The notes under the pieces are model-generated. The model searched no databases, had not been told where the DNA came from, and saw nothing but the letters and a program-made list of their open reading frames with translations. From contig LSSK01000659.1 of the NCBI GenBank assembly GCA_001969505.1, positions 1 through 28,172 of the forward strand: a stretch of 28,172 bases of DNA, written 5' to 3'. Positions 10,367 to 20,958 of the stretch are shown piece by piece. The number at the start of each line of letters is the position of its first letter. Position 1 is the first letter of the stretch. Source of the DNA: Zancudomyces culisetae (lineage: Eukaryota; Kickxellomycota; Harpellomycetes; Harpellales; Legeriomycetaceae). A program made the translations under genes and the position numbers.

Positions 10367-10392
10367 ACCACTTATACCTTGGCTTAAGTGGT
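10367..10392. repeat. Perfect inverted repeat, 8-bp arms
   Basis: ACCACTTA (10367-10374) and TAAGTGGT (10385-10392) with a 10-base loop. It is non-coding. Confidence 0.6.
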
Positions 10393-10561
10393 TGCACCTC
10401 AACGTTTTTTTTTTCTAAGTGCAAAATGGAAAAAAGGAAAGAGGCTTAGTATAATTAATTTTGGGATACACAATTTATCCTCAATAAATTGATTACTTGA
10501 TTCCTTAATGGATATACTCTTAGCCTGTTGTTGTGTTAGCCCGATTTGATTGTTTGATAGC

Positions 10562-10599
10562 CCATCTAATTAATGAATACCCATAACACAATTAGATGG
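10562..10599. repeat. Perfect inverted repeat, 10-bp arms
   Basis: CCATCTAATT (10562-10571) and AATTAGATGG (10590-10599) with an 18-base spacer. The arms could be the ends of a small non-autonomous element, but no target-site duplication is evident. Confidence 0.6.
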
Positions 10600-10665
10600 A
10601 GATTGTTTCTAAAATCTTGGAATGCAGGACGAAAGAATTAAAATGCCTTTGTACAAGCTTTTCTT

Positions 10666-10688
10666 TAAAATAAAATAAAATAAAATAA
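10666..10688. repeat. TAAAA microsatellite, 4.6 copies
   Basis: Tandem pentamer TAAAA in non-coding DNA, exact over 23 bases. Confidence 0.8.
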
Positions 10689-10981
10689 ACGTTGACAACA
10701 AAAAGACAGCAGGGGATTACTCATCCAAAAGCAAAACAGTTAAAAGCAGAGGAAAGTCGCTATGAAATAAACAAGAATGCTTTGGGTCTACAGACTCAAA
10801 AATACATTATTAGTACTTGTTTGTCTGGAGTGGAGAGTTTATAGTGTTAGTACAATGAGCCTTTTTTTCGGGGCAAGTATTCTCGTAAATAACTATTATT
10901 GCATAATTACAACGTTATACTCCGTTCAATTCTTTGTACAAACTTATGAATAAGATGGTCTGGTAGATACCTATGGTTGTG

Positions 10982-11004
10982 TTAATGCTTAGTAAAAGCA
11001 TTAA
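10982..11004. repeat. Perfect hairpin, 9-bp arms
   Basis: TTAATGCTT (10982-10990) and AAGCATTAA (10996-11004) with the 5-base loop AGTAA. It is non-coding. Confidence 0.6.
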
Positions 11005-11484
11005 ACAATTACTAGTATTACCAATGACAACTCAATTACTCGCAAGAAAAAAGAAGTATAAATAAATAACAAAGTAAGCAGAATCTGACCTTGCAGGTAC
11101 CTTAAAGCCTATCCATTGTACTTGATAGAGCAGCAATTAATACTGATTGAATTTTACGGATAATACCAAATCTTAATGACATGAAAGCAACAATAAGTAG
11201 AGCTAAACCACAATCGGGACATGGTATAGCGCCAGCCTTCCCGGCTTTTACCTTATTCTATTTTACTTCATTTCTGCTAGTTCAAATGGGGAAAAGCAGG
11301 TATGGCTCTAAAAAAATGAGAGTACTGCAAATGTGTTATTCTGTAACCAGTTGGCGATGAAGTGGATTAAAATAAAGGCAATGAGACACCCTAACTCATT
11401 TTTGCTGGAGTCAAAATTGTCGTTTTGAAAGATCCTAATTAGCTTTGTAAATTATCTATATACCTAGTACTTTCATCTCGCTTG

Positions 11485-11494
11485 TATATATATA
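11485..11494 (+). promoter_or_regulatory. TATA-like tract upstream of the GPI-type protein gene
   Basis: TATATATATA, 109 bases before the ATG at 11603 and on the correct side of the gene. In an AT-rich genome such tracts are common, so the assignment is by position only. Confidence 0.3.
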
Positions 11495-11602
11495 GTTACA
11501 TATACTGTCAAACTTTTTTTACTCAAATTGGTATATATTTAATTACGGGCTACATAAGGACCGATAATAGTTGAAATCAAATACCATAAAATCTAGACAA
11601 AA

Positions 11603-12449
11603 ATGATATCCAGTAGAGTACTAGCTGTATTAGCACTAGTTGCTAATGTCTTTGCGAGCATACAGATCACTATGCCAATCGGCTCAAGTAGATGGACACC
11701 AGGCTCCGATGGAGTTGTTACATGGGTGTAAGTAGAAAAGTTTTACATACACTTTTTTTGATGTTGTTGACATAAAATGAGTCTAGCAATTAAAAACAAA
11801 TATCGTTATATCTTTGGATCATATCACTACGATAACGACATGTCTGGGTATATGTTTACATAGAAATTCAGTTAGGCAGGAGCCACTAAAGGGAAATATA
11901 ATAATTGACCTGATGGAAGGTGCAGATAGCGGCAACCTAAACCTCGTTTATACGATAAGCGAATCTGCTGATTCAAGTACCAGAAAGTATAAGTTTAAGG
12001 TTCCAGATGATTTGCCCACAAGCAAATACTACTCTGTTAGAATTACAAATGAAGAGGGTGATCAATCATATAGCCCTGTCTTTAATATAAATGGATCACC
12101 TGGTAAGAGCTCTAACAACAAATCTGATAGCGATGACAACAAGGGGAAAAAACCCGCTGACAACAAAGATAAGGATTCAAAAGGCAAGAGCAGCAGCAGC
12201 AGTTCTAGTACTGAAAACGAAAGTGCCTCTAACGACAGCAAGAAAAGAGTAGCTAGTGACAGCCAAGTGAGTAGTGATAAAAGTGCAAGTAGTGGCGGTG
12301 ATAGTAGCAGTGGCAGCTATGATGGTAGCAGTAACGTCGGAAGCAAAAACAGAAATGCAAGTGCAGATGTCGCTATTAGCGAATCATGTAGACTTGGCCT
12401 TAGTGGTTCATTTATGTTTATACTATTAGCTGTCAAATTGCTTTTCTAG
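11603..12449 (+). CDS. Secreted Ser-rich GPI-type cell wall protein with KNH/Kre9-like domain, 2 exons
   Basis: Exons 11603-11727 and 11864-12449 (donor GTAAGT, acceptor TAG, phase 2) give 236 aa. Residues 1-18 (MISSRVLAVLALVANVFA) are a signal peptide. Residues about 20-105 match the Ser-Thr-rich GPI-anchored membrane family fold seen in Kre9/Knh1 and many fungal surface proteins: SSRWTPGSDGVVTWVNS, IIIDLMEGADSGNLNLVYTI, YKFKVPDDLPTSKYYSVRI. The splice joins TWV to NSV exactly inside this domain, which supports the intron. From about 107 to 205 the chain is low in complexity and rich in Ser, Lys, Asp and Gly, likely O-glycosylated. The last residues (LGLSGSFMFILLAVKLLF) form a hydrophobic tail suited to GPI attachment at a small residue before it. 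Its role in beta-1,6-glucan assembly is not proven. It converges with Rpn12. Confidence 0.85.
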
Positions 12450-13070
12450 GCTTAGTACAGGAATCTTGGGTTGCATGCATACCTTAAGCGTGCAATGTTT
12501 TAAGCTTTGTTTATGTAAAAGAAACATATATTTTATCTCATTTTTTTTAGTTCACGAGCCATTAACGCCAAAATAAACCTAAATATATAAAAACATCGGT
12601 TTAGATGGGTATTTTTTTGCCCTAGATAGAAGTTGGGGTGTACAAAAAACGAGGGTAAAGGGTGCCACATATACCAAACTCAGATGAGTTGCTAACTTGT
12701 TACCACTAGAATGGTATGTTTTAAATTCAGACGGTTAACACCACTTCAGTCATTTCAATCTGATGGCACCATTCTTTCCAAACCCAGCTTAGTTCCTAAA
12801 AAATACAGGTGTATTCGCTTTGAATTTATAATATTCATAAACTTATAGCACATGTAGTATCATGTATTTTAATAATAATAGAAATGAACCAGTAATTTCG
12901 GTTTGTATGCAAACAAAACAAACCAAACCGCAAAAAAAAAAAAAACTAAAACGAAAAGTGCGTACATCATATTTAAAACCATATATTATATCGTGTCCCA
13001 TAGCAAAAAACAAAAGAAAAAGATAGTGCATTACTAAGGAAACAACACGGTATAGAAATAATAAAAACTA
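12450..13070. other. Convergent 3' region between the GPI-type gene and Rpn12
   Basis: 621 bases with no supportable gene. There is an A14 run at about 12931-12944 and AAATAAA-type words after the GPI-type gene near 12570, suitable for 3' end formation. Confidence 0.6.
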
Positions 13071-14096
13071 TCAAACAATCCTCTCTAGCTCTTGGGCATA
13101 TGTAAGAAGTTGCTCTATAACCAAGGAAGGGTTAAATTCTTCTGTGTCCTCTTTCTTATCTGGATTAAAGTATATCTTTTGATCCTTTGGTGATAGATAC
13201 CAGTCGAACTAGTAATTGTATTAGATTTAAATATGTAAGAATTGTGTTATTTTCGGAAATTAATCATACCCAAAACAGTTTGGTGTCTGTACAATTACAG
13301 GCGGAAAAATATAACATAAATGAGAGAATACTTACTTTTTTACAAAGCTCATGAACCTCCTGTGTTGAGTTACAAAACAAAAGTGATCTGGCGTCTTCAA
13401 GAGGCAAGGATGTATATGCCTGGTTTGCACAACTAGCCACTTCGTTTTTAAGAGTATTCATCAAGATGTCTACCAGAAACAAATATTCTGGTGCTGGTAC
13501 ATCGTTTCTGGCGTTCCAGACCTTTCTGTAACTGCCTTCCATGATTGCCTGTTCAAGTTTTATTGGATAAGATATAAAAGGGTTGTTCTGAATGACTGCG
13601 AAGTCGAGGCGTTCAAGTAGTGCATTGAAGTTGGATATCCGATTTTGAGTTAGTAAAAACAGAAGGTTTAATCCTATGAAATAATACATCTTGTCAGAGG
13701 GAGAGAGAATATTGGAGTAGTCGAAATAAAAAACAAGAAGCTGGATCATGTATTGCTCAAACTCTTGATCGTGTCCCTTTTGCACAGACCATTCAGCGCC
13801 TAGTTCCAAAATTGCACGGTGGAATACCAACATTTCCACGTTTTTTTGTGGAGTTGTTTTCGAATTTAATATAACAAATCTCTATTAATTAGCATATACA
13901 TTAGCCCATAACATTCCTTTTTAAAAAAACAAAAAAAAGACAAAATAGCAAAGATGAAAGAAATGACATGCTTAACGCTTTCAAATACCTTTAAATTCAT
14001 TATATTATCCTCGATTGTGGAAGAGTTGCTTTTGGAAGCAATCAGTTCGAAAGTTCTCTCGTATATTTGAGATGCCTGCTGTACATTCGCGATCAT
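13071..14096 (-). CDS. RPN12: 26S proteasome regulatory lid subunit Rpn12 (PSMD8), 3 exons
   Basis: Exons 13989-14096, 13336-13881 and 13071-13208, all phase 0, give 263 aa (human core PSMD8 about 257, yeast Rpn12 274). Rpn12 is the last subunit added to the 19S lid and helps lid-base joining. Conserved blocks are AILELGAEWSVQKGHDQEFE, YMIQLLVFYFDYSNI, GLNLLFLLTQNRISNFNALL, YPIKLEQAIMEGSYRKVW, and the PCI/winged-helix part ending in QLLTYAQELERIV, which matches the human end in -EYARQLEMIV. The first intron has a GTATTT donor (13988) and a TAG acceptor (13882). The second has GTAAGT (13335) and TAG (13209). The N-terminal exon is diverged, so the exact start is less certain than the rest. Confidence 0.93.
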
Positions 14097-14625
14097 CTTT
14101 TTCTTTCGGTTGGTCTCTCGTCTGGAGCGTTTATTTTATTTACTATTTTTTGTTGAGGGTTTCTCAGTAGCGATTGATGCAGATGAAGTAAATGTAGAAA
14201 AGTAGCCCAAAACGCAATTCCCGATTCCAAATCCTCTTTTAGGTATTGCTTTTTTATTTGCCTTTACAGTCAAAAAAATATTTAAACAGCTAATATGAGT
14301 GAAAAGCAAAGTTACAAATCCGCAATTTAAGCTCTATTGTGAAAGTCCAGGTTTGCGGCTGCAAAAAAATTAAAGAATAAAAAGTGGAAACCAAGTTTAC
14401 GTCATTCGTTCGCGCTAATTTTTTTTTTAAAAACTTCAGATTTTGTTGGCACACGCAAAGTCATCAACAAACATTGTGGTTTTGAAAGGTCTATAATTAT
14501 TGAATATTCAAGTTACTAAGTAAGAAGGGATTTAGAGAAAACACAAAGTTATAGCTAAATACAGGTATCATAACGAACAAAAAATACACATACCGAAAAG
14601 TACAGCACTAAAGAAATAAAAGCGA
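14097..14625. other. Intergenic region between Rpn12 and the SPRY protein gene
   Basis: 529 bases. Both neighbours are on the minus strand, so this holds the Rpn12 promoter and the 3' end of the SPRY gene. I see no gene. I looked for a proteasome-element-like motif (GGTGGCAAA type) and did not find a convincing copy. Confidence 0.55.
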
Positions 14626-15849
14626 CTAGGGCAAAAAGTCTGAGTTAGCAAGAAACTCTGAAAGATTCGGCTGGGTTTCTGTTGCGTGGCTCTTTAGCGA
14701 GGATGTCATAATTCTGGTGTTTTTAGCCTCTAGAATCTGTATAGCTATTGGGTCATCTTCTTGATAGTTTGGAGGGGCAAATCTCTTTGGGGCGGTCTGG
14801 GGAGCATTATTTGGTATCCTGGGGTTGTTTGAAGAGCCCTGTTGGTTGAATGAAGAATTCCGTATAGTTATAGATACGTTGTCGCTGGAGGAGGGATCGT
14901 TTTCGTGCACAGATCCAGAGTTATTTTCTGCTGTCAGATCGTCAGCAGCGTCTAATAAAACAGTTCCATGATCGGCGCCATAAGTTGGAGGGGGAAGCAA
15001 ACAGCCCTCAATAGGCGCCAAACCCCACTTCTTAACATTAGCTTCTATAAATACAAATCCACGTTGACCAAAATTGACGCTGAATGAGCATGGTCCGTCT
15101 GCAGAGACAGATGGAAACAAATCGTAGTTCAGGCCCATAAGCGTTGTGGAGTATCTGCGACCGTTGTGGGTAAACCATACATAGCCAGCCCTGGGATTAT
15201 GTCCAACACCAATTGTATCGCCTACAATACACTTTTCACCTATCTTTACCCCTCTAAAAGGTGTGCTATTGTGTACTTTACCGTCTGATGTGTTGTATCC
15301 AACCGAGTATTTGTTCATCCCAACCATTCTCCAATATGGATATGGTTTTGTGGCCACTCCAATCCACATGTTCACATCCGCCGGTTTCTCGGTTATTTTC
15401 ACTTCAAAGTAGTAGGTTGAATTTGATTTCGGAATAGGAAGGTTAGACTGAATGCAGTTATCACCACCCATTAGTAAAACTTCTGTCTTATCCTGCACAA
15501 GCGCATTGATCGAAAGATCTGCTTCAAGCTGCCATGCCCCTACGCCCTTTTCGTGAATCAGCAACGCTTGTTCACGGGTTATTTCCGTATTCACAGTTCC
15601 ATGTGGATACCTTTGTTCGAACAGCCGCGCCATATCGTAATTTTGACGAGACTCTTCATTGTCAAAAAAGGTCTCTATAAAGCTTTCGTCTTCTGTCTCA
15701 TCATACTCGCCAAGTAGCCGGTGTATATAACCCCGCCTTGTCATACATAGATATATAACCCGAAAAATCGTTAATAGCACGATTGATGCCGGTAGATACA
15801 CAAACACAAGTAGGATAATGTTTGTTTTTACAAGTGCGCTTATTTCCAT
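14626..15849 (-). CDS. SPRY-domain membrane protein, Ear1/Ssh4-type Rsp5 ligase adaptor
   Basis: Intronless, 407 aa. One transmembrane segment lies at about 10-34 (IILLVFVYLPASIVLLTIF), followed by a short basic stretch. A SPRY/B30.2 domain covers about 125-265 (YYFEVKITEKPADVNMWIGV, PYWRMVGMNKYSVGYNTSDG, GDTIGVGHNPRAGYVWFTHN, FPSVSADGPCSFSVNFGQRG). Two PPxY motifs lie after it, PPTY at 287-290 and PPNY at 359-362; these bind WW domains of Nedd4/Rsp5 ubiquitin ligases. This architecture (TM, SPRY, C-terminal PPxY) is that of yeast Ear1 and Ssh4, endosomal/vacuolar adaptors that route membrane cargo to ubiquitination. The tail between the motifs is Ser/Asn-rich and likely disordered. I cannot separate Ear1 from Ssh4; both may descend from one ancestral protein. 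Confidence 0.85.
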   Translation of the reverse strand: MEISALVKTNIILLVFVYLPASIVLLTIFRVIYLCMTRRGYIHRLLGEYDETEDESFIETFFDNEESRQNYDMARLFEQRYPHGTVNTEITREQALLIHEKGVGAWQLEADLSINALVQDKTEVLLMGGDNCIQSNLPIPKSNSTYYFEVKITEKPADVNMWIGVATKPYPYWRMVGMNKYSVGYNTSDGKVHNSTPFRGVKIGEKCIVGDTIGVGHNPRAGYVWFTHNGRRYSTTLMGLNYDLFPSVSADGPCSFSVNFGQRGFVFIEANVKKWGLAPIEGCLLPPPTYGADHGTVLLDAADDLTAENNSGSVHENDPSSSDNVSITIRNSSFNQQGSSNNPRIPNNAPQTAPKRFAPPNYQEDDPIAIQILEAKNTRIMTSSLKSHATETQPNLSEFLANSDFLP

Positions 15850-16779
15850 TTCGAACTTATCTACAAATATAACCGGGTGTATTTCTATCTATATGTCCAT
15901 ATAACTCTCGTAAACAACAAAAGATGCTCACAAAAGGTGTCTTTTATTATTTAGTTATTCCGTCCAAATGTTTCGTTCTGTCTCGATTTCTATTTCTAAT
16001 GTTATTTCCAGTACTTTCAACCGCTACTAGGAATTAGAGAATTGAATAGATACTCGACCCAATGAGAATAAAATAGCCTTCTATGTAAGTCCTAATAATA
16101 GTGTTTAAACTCGTTTTTCTCCTTTGTATTTGAACATTTGCTCTTTCAAATGAGGCTTTACGTTTATGTTCAATGTTCCCAGTATATAAAAAAAACCCTC
16201 TGTTGGCTTCGATCAATCTTTGATAGTTAAGGGCTTGATGTTGAAGTAGTAACTTAGTAGTTTGCATATGCTATTTTGACTCGCAAATTTTAACAATTGA
16301 CAAACACTACAATATTCTGCGTGTATTTAACTGGAAAAAATCTGTATTGTAGTTTGGACACTAAATTCTAAGAGCTATCGTAGCTCGAAACTCATTTAGC
16401 TTTTATTTGTTTCAACAAATAGTCTGATGCATTTTTTGTGTTCTAGCTCTTGGTTCATTTGGGGAAGTTTGCATTGCTAATTCTTTGTATTGAACATCAT
16501 TCTTGTAGTTCTATTGGTGAATAATCGTGGCAATTTAAAATTCACGCTATTTGATAAATTTTGTGTATTAGTAAACGGAATTAGATTCATAAGCTAGTGC
16601 TTCTGGTCCAATTTTTTTTGTCACGCTTTTTTTTTTTTGCAGGATTAAAATGGTTGGAGTAAAGCCCATCCACTAAAAACTCGACCCAGTGCTAAGAGGT
16701 TAGACAAGCCAAGCTTTCGTTTGGAGAATGCATATTAACCGATTATAAGATCCGTGATAAAGACAAAGGACATACCAGA

Positions 16780-16834
<55 letters not shown>

Positions 16835-18114
16835 GCACCAAATTTGCAAGTTTCTAAAATTATCTGCAAACAACAAGATGGCACCGATTTTCTTATAGAA
16901 AGCAGTGTACCCCTATAGCTCACCGTAATATTAATAAAAATGAAGTCAAATAACTTTTTTGAGTTGAGGATTGCATGCTCATAAAAAAAACTTGTAATAA
17001 ATGCAAAAGTAGATGGCTGGGTCATATGTAATGGGTAATGAATAGTCAGATGGTTCAGTAGTTAGCTGATGAGGAGGTTCGTCGTATCAACTCAGCTGTA
17101 TAGTAGGTACGATTTCACTCGCCTAATTCTGGTTATTCAAAGAATAATATACATACAAACAACATATCAATATATATTCTATCTTGTTTAGTATGTTACC
17201 TAAAATATTGTATACGTAATACGTGTAAATAATAGTACATCTCTATAAAGTTTTACAAGACCTAAAAAGTATTCACAATGCACTCAGCATATGTATTTTA
17301 TACAATAGAAAATCAACTAGACATTTTTCCAGCTCACGTGGAAACGGCATAAAGAAAACTCTAGGAAATGTGTAATTCCAATAGTATTGGCGTTGTTTCC
17401 CCATCATTTTACAGATAGGAGCTTTTTATGGTTGCTTACCAAGCATTGCGTACTCTCCATAAACACAAACTAGTATTTTTGCAGTATTTTTGCAGATCAA
17501 AACTGTCTATCTCGAATGTAATGAAAATTAAAGCTAATAAGAACATTATTGTGTTGCATAGAAAATATGTTCCTTATGAGCGTTTCAAAAGGAAGTTGAG
17601 ACTATAAAAAAATCAATAGAATGGCAGGATTGGCGATTGGCATGGTTAATATTTGTGTTAGTATTTTTTTTCAAAATAAAGGTGAAAACCATTATTCTAA
17701 AACCAAAAAAACAGATGTACACCGAGTGTTAATTTGTACTTTTAAATGCTTGACGGTTCTTGCTTTTCTTACGTGATAAAGTAAAAAAAAGCAGTAGTGG
17801 AGGAGTTTATACCATCAACTCCAAGTATGTATGCGATGCATTACCATTCATTTTGATTTTTCAGCCAGTTATGTCAGTTTTTTGAGACTTTTATTGGACA
17901 AAATTTGTTATCAAAAAGTTTTAAAGGTTAGAGATGGGAAGGTGTGCAAATGAAATCATTGATCGACCAACTCGATAAAAATGTATTGAATTATTGAAAT
18001 CAGCAAAAAAAAAGGGGGAGGCAAGGTTAGAAAAGCTGGGTCAAAGATTTTATTATTAGAATTGAGGGCATTTTATATAGAAGCCATTCGCTTTAAAAAA
18101 AGTATAGCATCAAA
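15850..18114. other. 2.3 kb divergent intergenic region with a hexamer microsatellite
   Basis: No convincing gene between the SPRY gene (-) and the Mmc1-like gene (+). A 77-codon ATG frame on the minus strand (16034-16267) has no recognisable features. There is a GTGTAT array at 16781-16835. A T10-TGCAGG word at about 16628-16642 looks like a splice acceptor and precedes a slightly GC-richer patch up to about 16735; it could be part of an unrecognised non-coding RNA. Confidence 0.5.
16781..16835. repeat. (GTGTAT)9 hexamer microsatellite
   Basis: Nine exact GTGTAT units plus one base, 55 bases, uninterrupted. On the opposite strand it reads as an alternating Tyr-Thr frame, which has no sign of being a real protein. 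Confidence 0.95.
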
Positions 18115-20603
18115 ATGATCAGCTCCTACAGACATCCTAGCTCACTAGCAATAGCGTATTCAGGAGCAAAAAGGACTATTGCTTCGAAAGCTCACTCACG
18201 CATACTAAGAGGTACATATTTGGGCATACGAAAAAACATTTACCATGCGGCTGTAAATGCAAGGTCTAAGATGACTGAGACTAAAGGTCTAAATATAAAT
18301 ATAAAAACACCTTTATCGGGTGGGTTTGCGGTGCAATTCACACAGCGTGTACATGGTTATAGTACATTAACAAGCTTGAAAACAGTAGAAAGTGAATCTG
18401 ATGTGGCGAACATCACAAACACCCACGTTATTGGGCAACAATCAGATTATACAAACAAGACGATTGAAATTCTGAAAAGCACTACAGATGCAATCAAAGG
18501 CTACGGGAGGAACGTGGACCATGAGTTTGATTTTTTAATCAGTGAATTTCTTAAAAGGGCAGCGTATATCGAAGAAAGCAAAACCAATAACATAGTTTCA
18601 GGTAAGAATAGCGATTAACTACTGTGTGTATTTTTTTTGGATAAGTAACAGAAAATAAAACAATAAGAAAAACATTGTTTGTTAATTCTGTGATTTGATC
18701 CATTCTTTAAGCAAAGCCGGGACCAAGAAAAAAATGACAGAATGAAAATCCATCAATATCATTACTCATCAATATGTGTATATACATAAAAATACTGTAA
18801 CGTAGTTTTAACTATTGGTAAGCCTTCAAGCCAGGTAAAACTTGACGAACTTATGATTGGAATCGAGCAATCGCTGGATACCCAGGATTTAGGTTTTGAC
18901 ATAAAACACATAAATACAGGTACGTACTAAGACAGTTTGGTAGTATTTTCAAGCAGATTTGAGAGTGTTTATATGTCTTTTTAAAAAAAAATAATGGCTG
19001 GTTGGCTAAATAGAGGAGCGATCTCTACTCAACGAGACGGAGTATCTAAACATTTTGAAAAGTAACAAGGTAGTGGTATATTGCGAGGATGTTGAACAAC
19101 TATTTACACCAGCGAACAGGGAGCTTGTGGAAAAGGTAATTGTTCATGCAAGATGCGATACGGAGTTTATAATAGAACACGAGGATGAGGCGCTTAAGTT
19201 CCAAGATCAGAACGAGGTATCTAGGTATAAAAAAATAATCAAGCTTGGACTGGGAATACCAGGTATAAAGCTGCGGTTATCCCATAAAAGTGCGATCGTG
19301 GAACATTTCTTTTCCATATTTAAAGAAAAGACAATAGACAAAGATCGTGAAGGGTATATAAACATCATGACGTTATGTAGTGACTATATCGTTAAAGCGA
19401 AAGCTATCAACAGGATACTTGGGAACAAAAAAGAAAAAACGCATATGTTGGTTGAGAAGTATGAAAACAGTATGAAGGGCAGTATTGGGAGATTTGAGCT
19501 TCGATTGAGTTCAATTTTAGATGAAGACAAATCTGTGATAAAAGCACGTTTAAATAACTGGGAGAATAAAAAATATATATGGAGAAGCCTTTTGGGTAGA
19601 GTTGATGGGGTTTATGAAGAATTCGTGCTCCTCTTGGCGCATAATATATTGTTGAGGACAGAAATTCAGGTAAGATATATTTTTTGGAAAAAAAAACCGA
19701 TGATCTGTTGGTTAAAAATTTAATTTTTTGCTAACACCATTGATAATAGACTATCTATGAGGCTGGGCGATTAAGCAAAGGACTGTTAAACAACAAAGCC
19801 ATGTTTGAAAAAGATTTATCGGTTATTGATGACATTGCTAAAAATGCTATGGATCAGCATGGTATTCATGGGGTTGTGTCGCCAACGAGTAGTATCACAC
19901 CAAATAAGATCCCTTTTACGGATGAAAAAACGCCGGACACATATTTCCTTACAAAACATGTTTGGAAATTTAAGTCTGGGTTTGCAGAAAATAACTACCT
20001 TTCAGAAGGCCTAATAAACGACATTAGGCTATCCGTGGTCAAGTTCTACTCGATTTCGGCGGTAAATAGACAATTCCCATTTATTCGTTATCTTATATAA
20101 TTTGTGAATATTTGTGACTTTACTAGGTGTCTTTTCAACCTTTATCTAAAGAAGACAGGTTTCTGACGACTTCATATTTCACTTTTTGATGACATGTTAT
20201 AGATCGGTTCGACTGCATCGTTCGCTCTGTCTTTTTCAACCTTTGATTTGCCATTAGTGTATTCTGGGTTTGGCTCCCTCCTGTCAGTGATAATAGGTAC
20301 TTTTGCTTTCTTCTTTATAATTTCTATATATCACCCTTGTTAACTCGGATAATGATTCTTTTAAATAGCATTTGTAACTGCAAAGTCCTCGTTTTCTAGA
20401 GTATTTGCAAAATCAAGAAATTTTATTGAGGATAAATTTTCAAACTTGAAATCAAACATTACTGTAAGATATATCTCATTTACATTTATCAAACACAATC
20501 CTATGGTCATTATTGCTCAGAAAAATAACAAAAACGCAAGTAAATTTCATCAAAAACCGTACTTCTATAGGATGAGTATTCCAAACTACTTTTCAAAAAG
20601 TGA
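18115..20603 (+). CDS. Mitochondrial membrane protein, candidate Mmc1-like dynamin-superfamily pseudoenzyme, 7 exons
   Basis: Proposed exons 18115-18601, 18806-18919, 19014-19669, 19750-20061, 20203-20296, 20369-20463 and 20571-20603, 596 aa, every junction in phase. The N-terminus (MISSYRHPSSLAIAYSGAKR and on) is basic and Ser-rich like a mitochondrial presequence. The middle is helical and charged; notable parts are IWRSLLGRVDG (about 389-399) and TIYEAGRLSKG. Residues about 524-557 (IGSTASFALSFSTF, LPLVYSGFGSLLSVIIGAFV) are hydrophobic enough for a membrane hairpin, followed by a basic helical tail. No P-loop is visible. This layout resembles Mmc1, a fungal inner-membrane dynamin-like protein without GTPase motifs that supports cristae with MICOS. 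The match rests on architecture and short motifs, so treat the name as tentative. The last exon could differ: if the final intron is retained, the frame stays open to 20847. Confidence 0.72.
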
Positions 20604-20958
20604 ATTATCTGACTCTCTACTCTGTTTTTACCCGCTTGTATTCCGATCTCCTATTATCTATACCACTCAGGTCCATATAAAAATTGGATTTGCGCCTATT
20701 TTTCAAGCCACAAACTTAATTTTCATAAACCAGAGCCGGCCATACACATATATCGAAGCAGTAGTGCAACATATAATCATCAGCAGTACATCTGTTCAAG
20801 CTGAAAACTCCAAACCCATTACCCTTTTTTTTAGATCTTGTCTATAATTTATTAAACTTTGTTGTTTTCCAAAAGTACTAATATAGACGAACAAAAACTT
20901 TGACACAAAAAGCTAATCTAACTCCAAATAAATATATAAACGTCTATGCACAGATATT
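20604..20958. other. Convergent 3' region between the Mmc1-like gene and Naa10
   Basis: 355 bases between two convergent stops. The plus-strand frame of the Mmc1-like exon 6 stays open through most of it (to 20847), including a C3T8AG acceptor-like word at about 20823-20835. AAATAAA at about 20927 is a possible poly(A) signal for the plus-strand gene. Confidence 0.45.

Larger units (their letters stand above)
10184..11602. other. 1.4 kb intergenic region with several perfect hairpins
   Basis: No coding frame is convincing on either strand. It holds perfect inverted repeats at 10242-10262, 10367-10392, 10562-10599 and 10982-11004, a TAAAA microsatellite (10666-10688) and a TATA-like tract before the downstream gene. 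Short structured RNAs are possible but cannot be assigned to a family. Confidence 0.5.

Noticed and set aside
16034-16267. 77-codon ATG frame on the minus strand upstream of the SPRY gene
   Set aside because: No motif, signal or homology could be recognised, and a frame of this length is expected by chance in AT-rich DNA.
16735-17025. Minus-strand frame with a Tyr-Thr repeat
   Set aside because: The repeat is only the translation of the GTGTAT microsatellite; the rest shows no protein features.
17048-17095. tRNA-like words (GGTTCAGTAGTTAG, then GGTTCGTCG)
   Set aside because: The two boxes are only about 25 bases apart, too close for a tRNA, and no acceptor stem pairs.
17279-17353. 24-codon ATG frame containing a CACGTG word
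   Set aside because: Too short and isolated; the CACGTG may be a chance E-box and no nearby gene start supports it.
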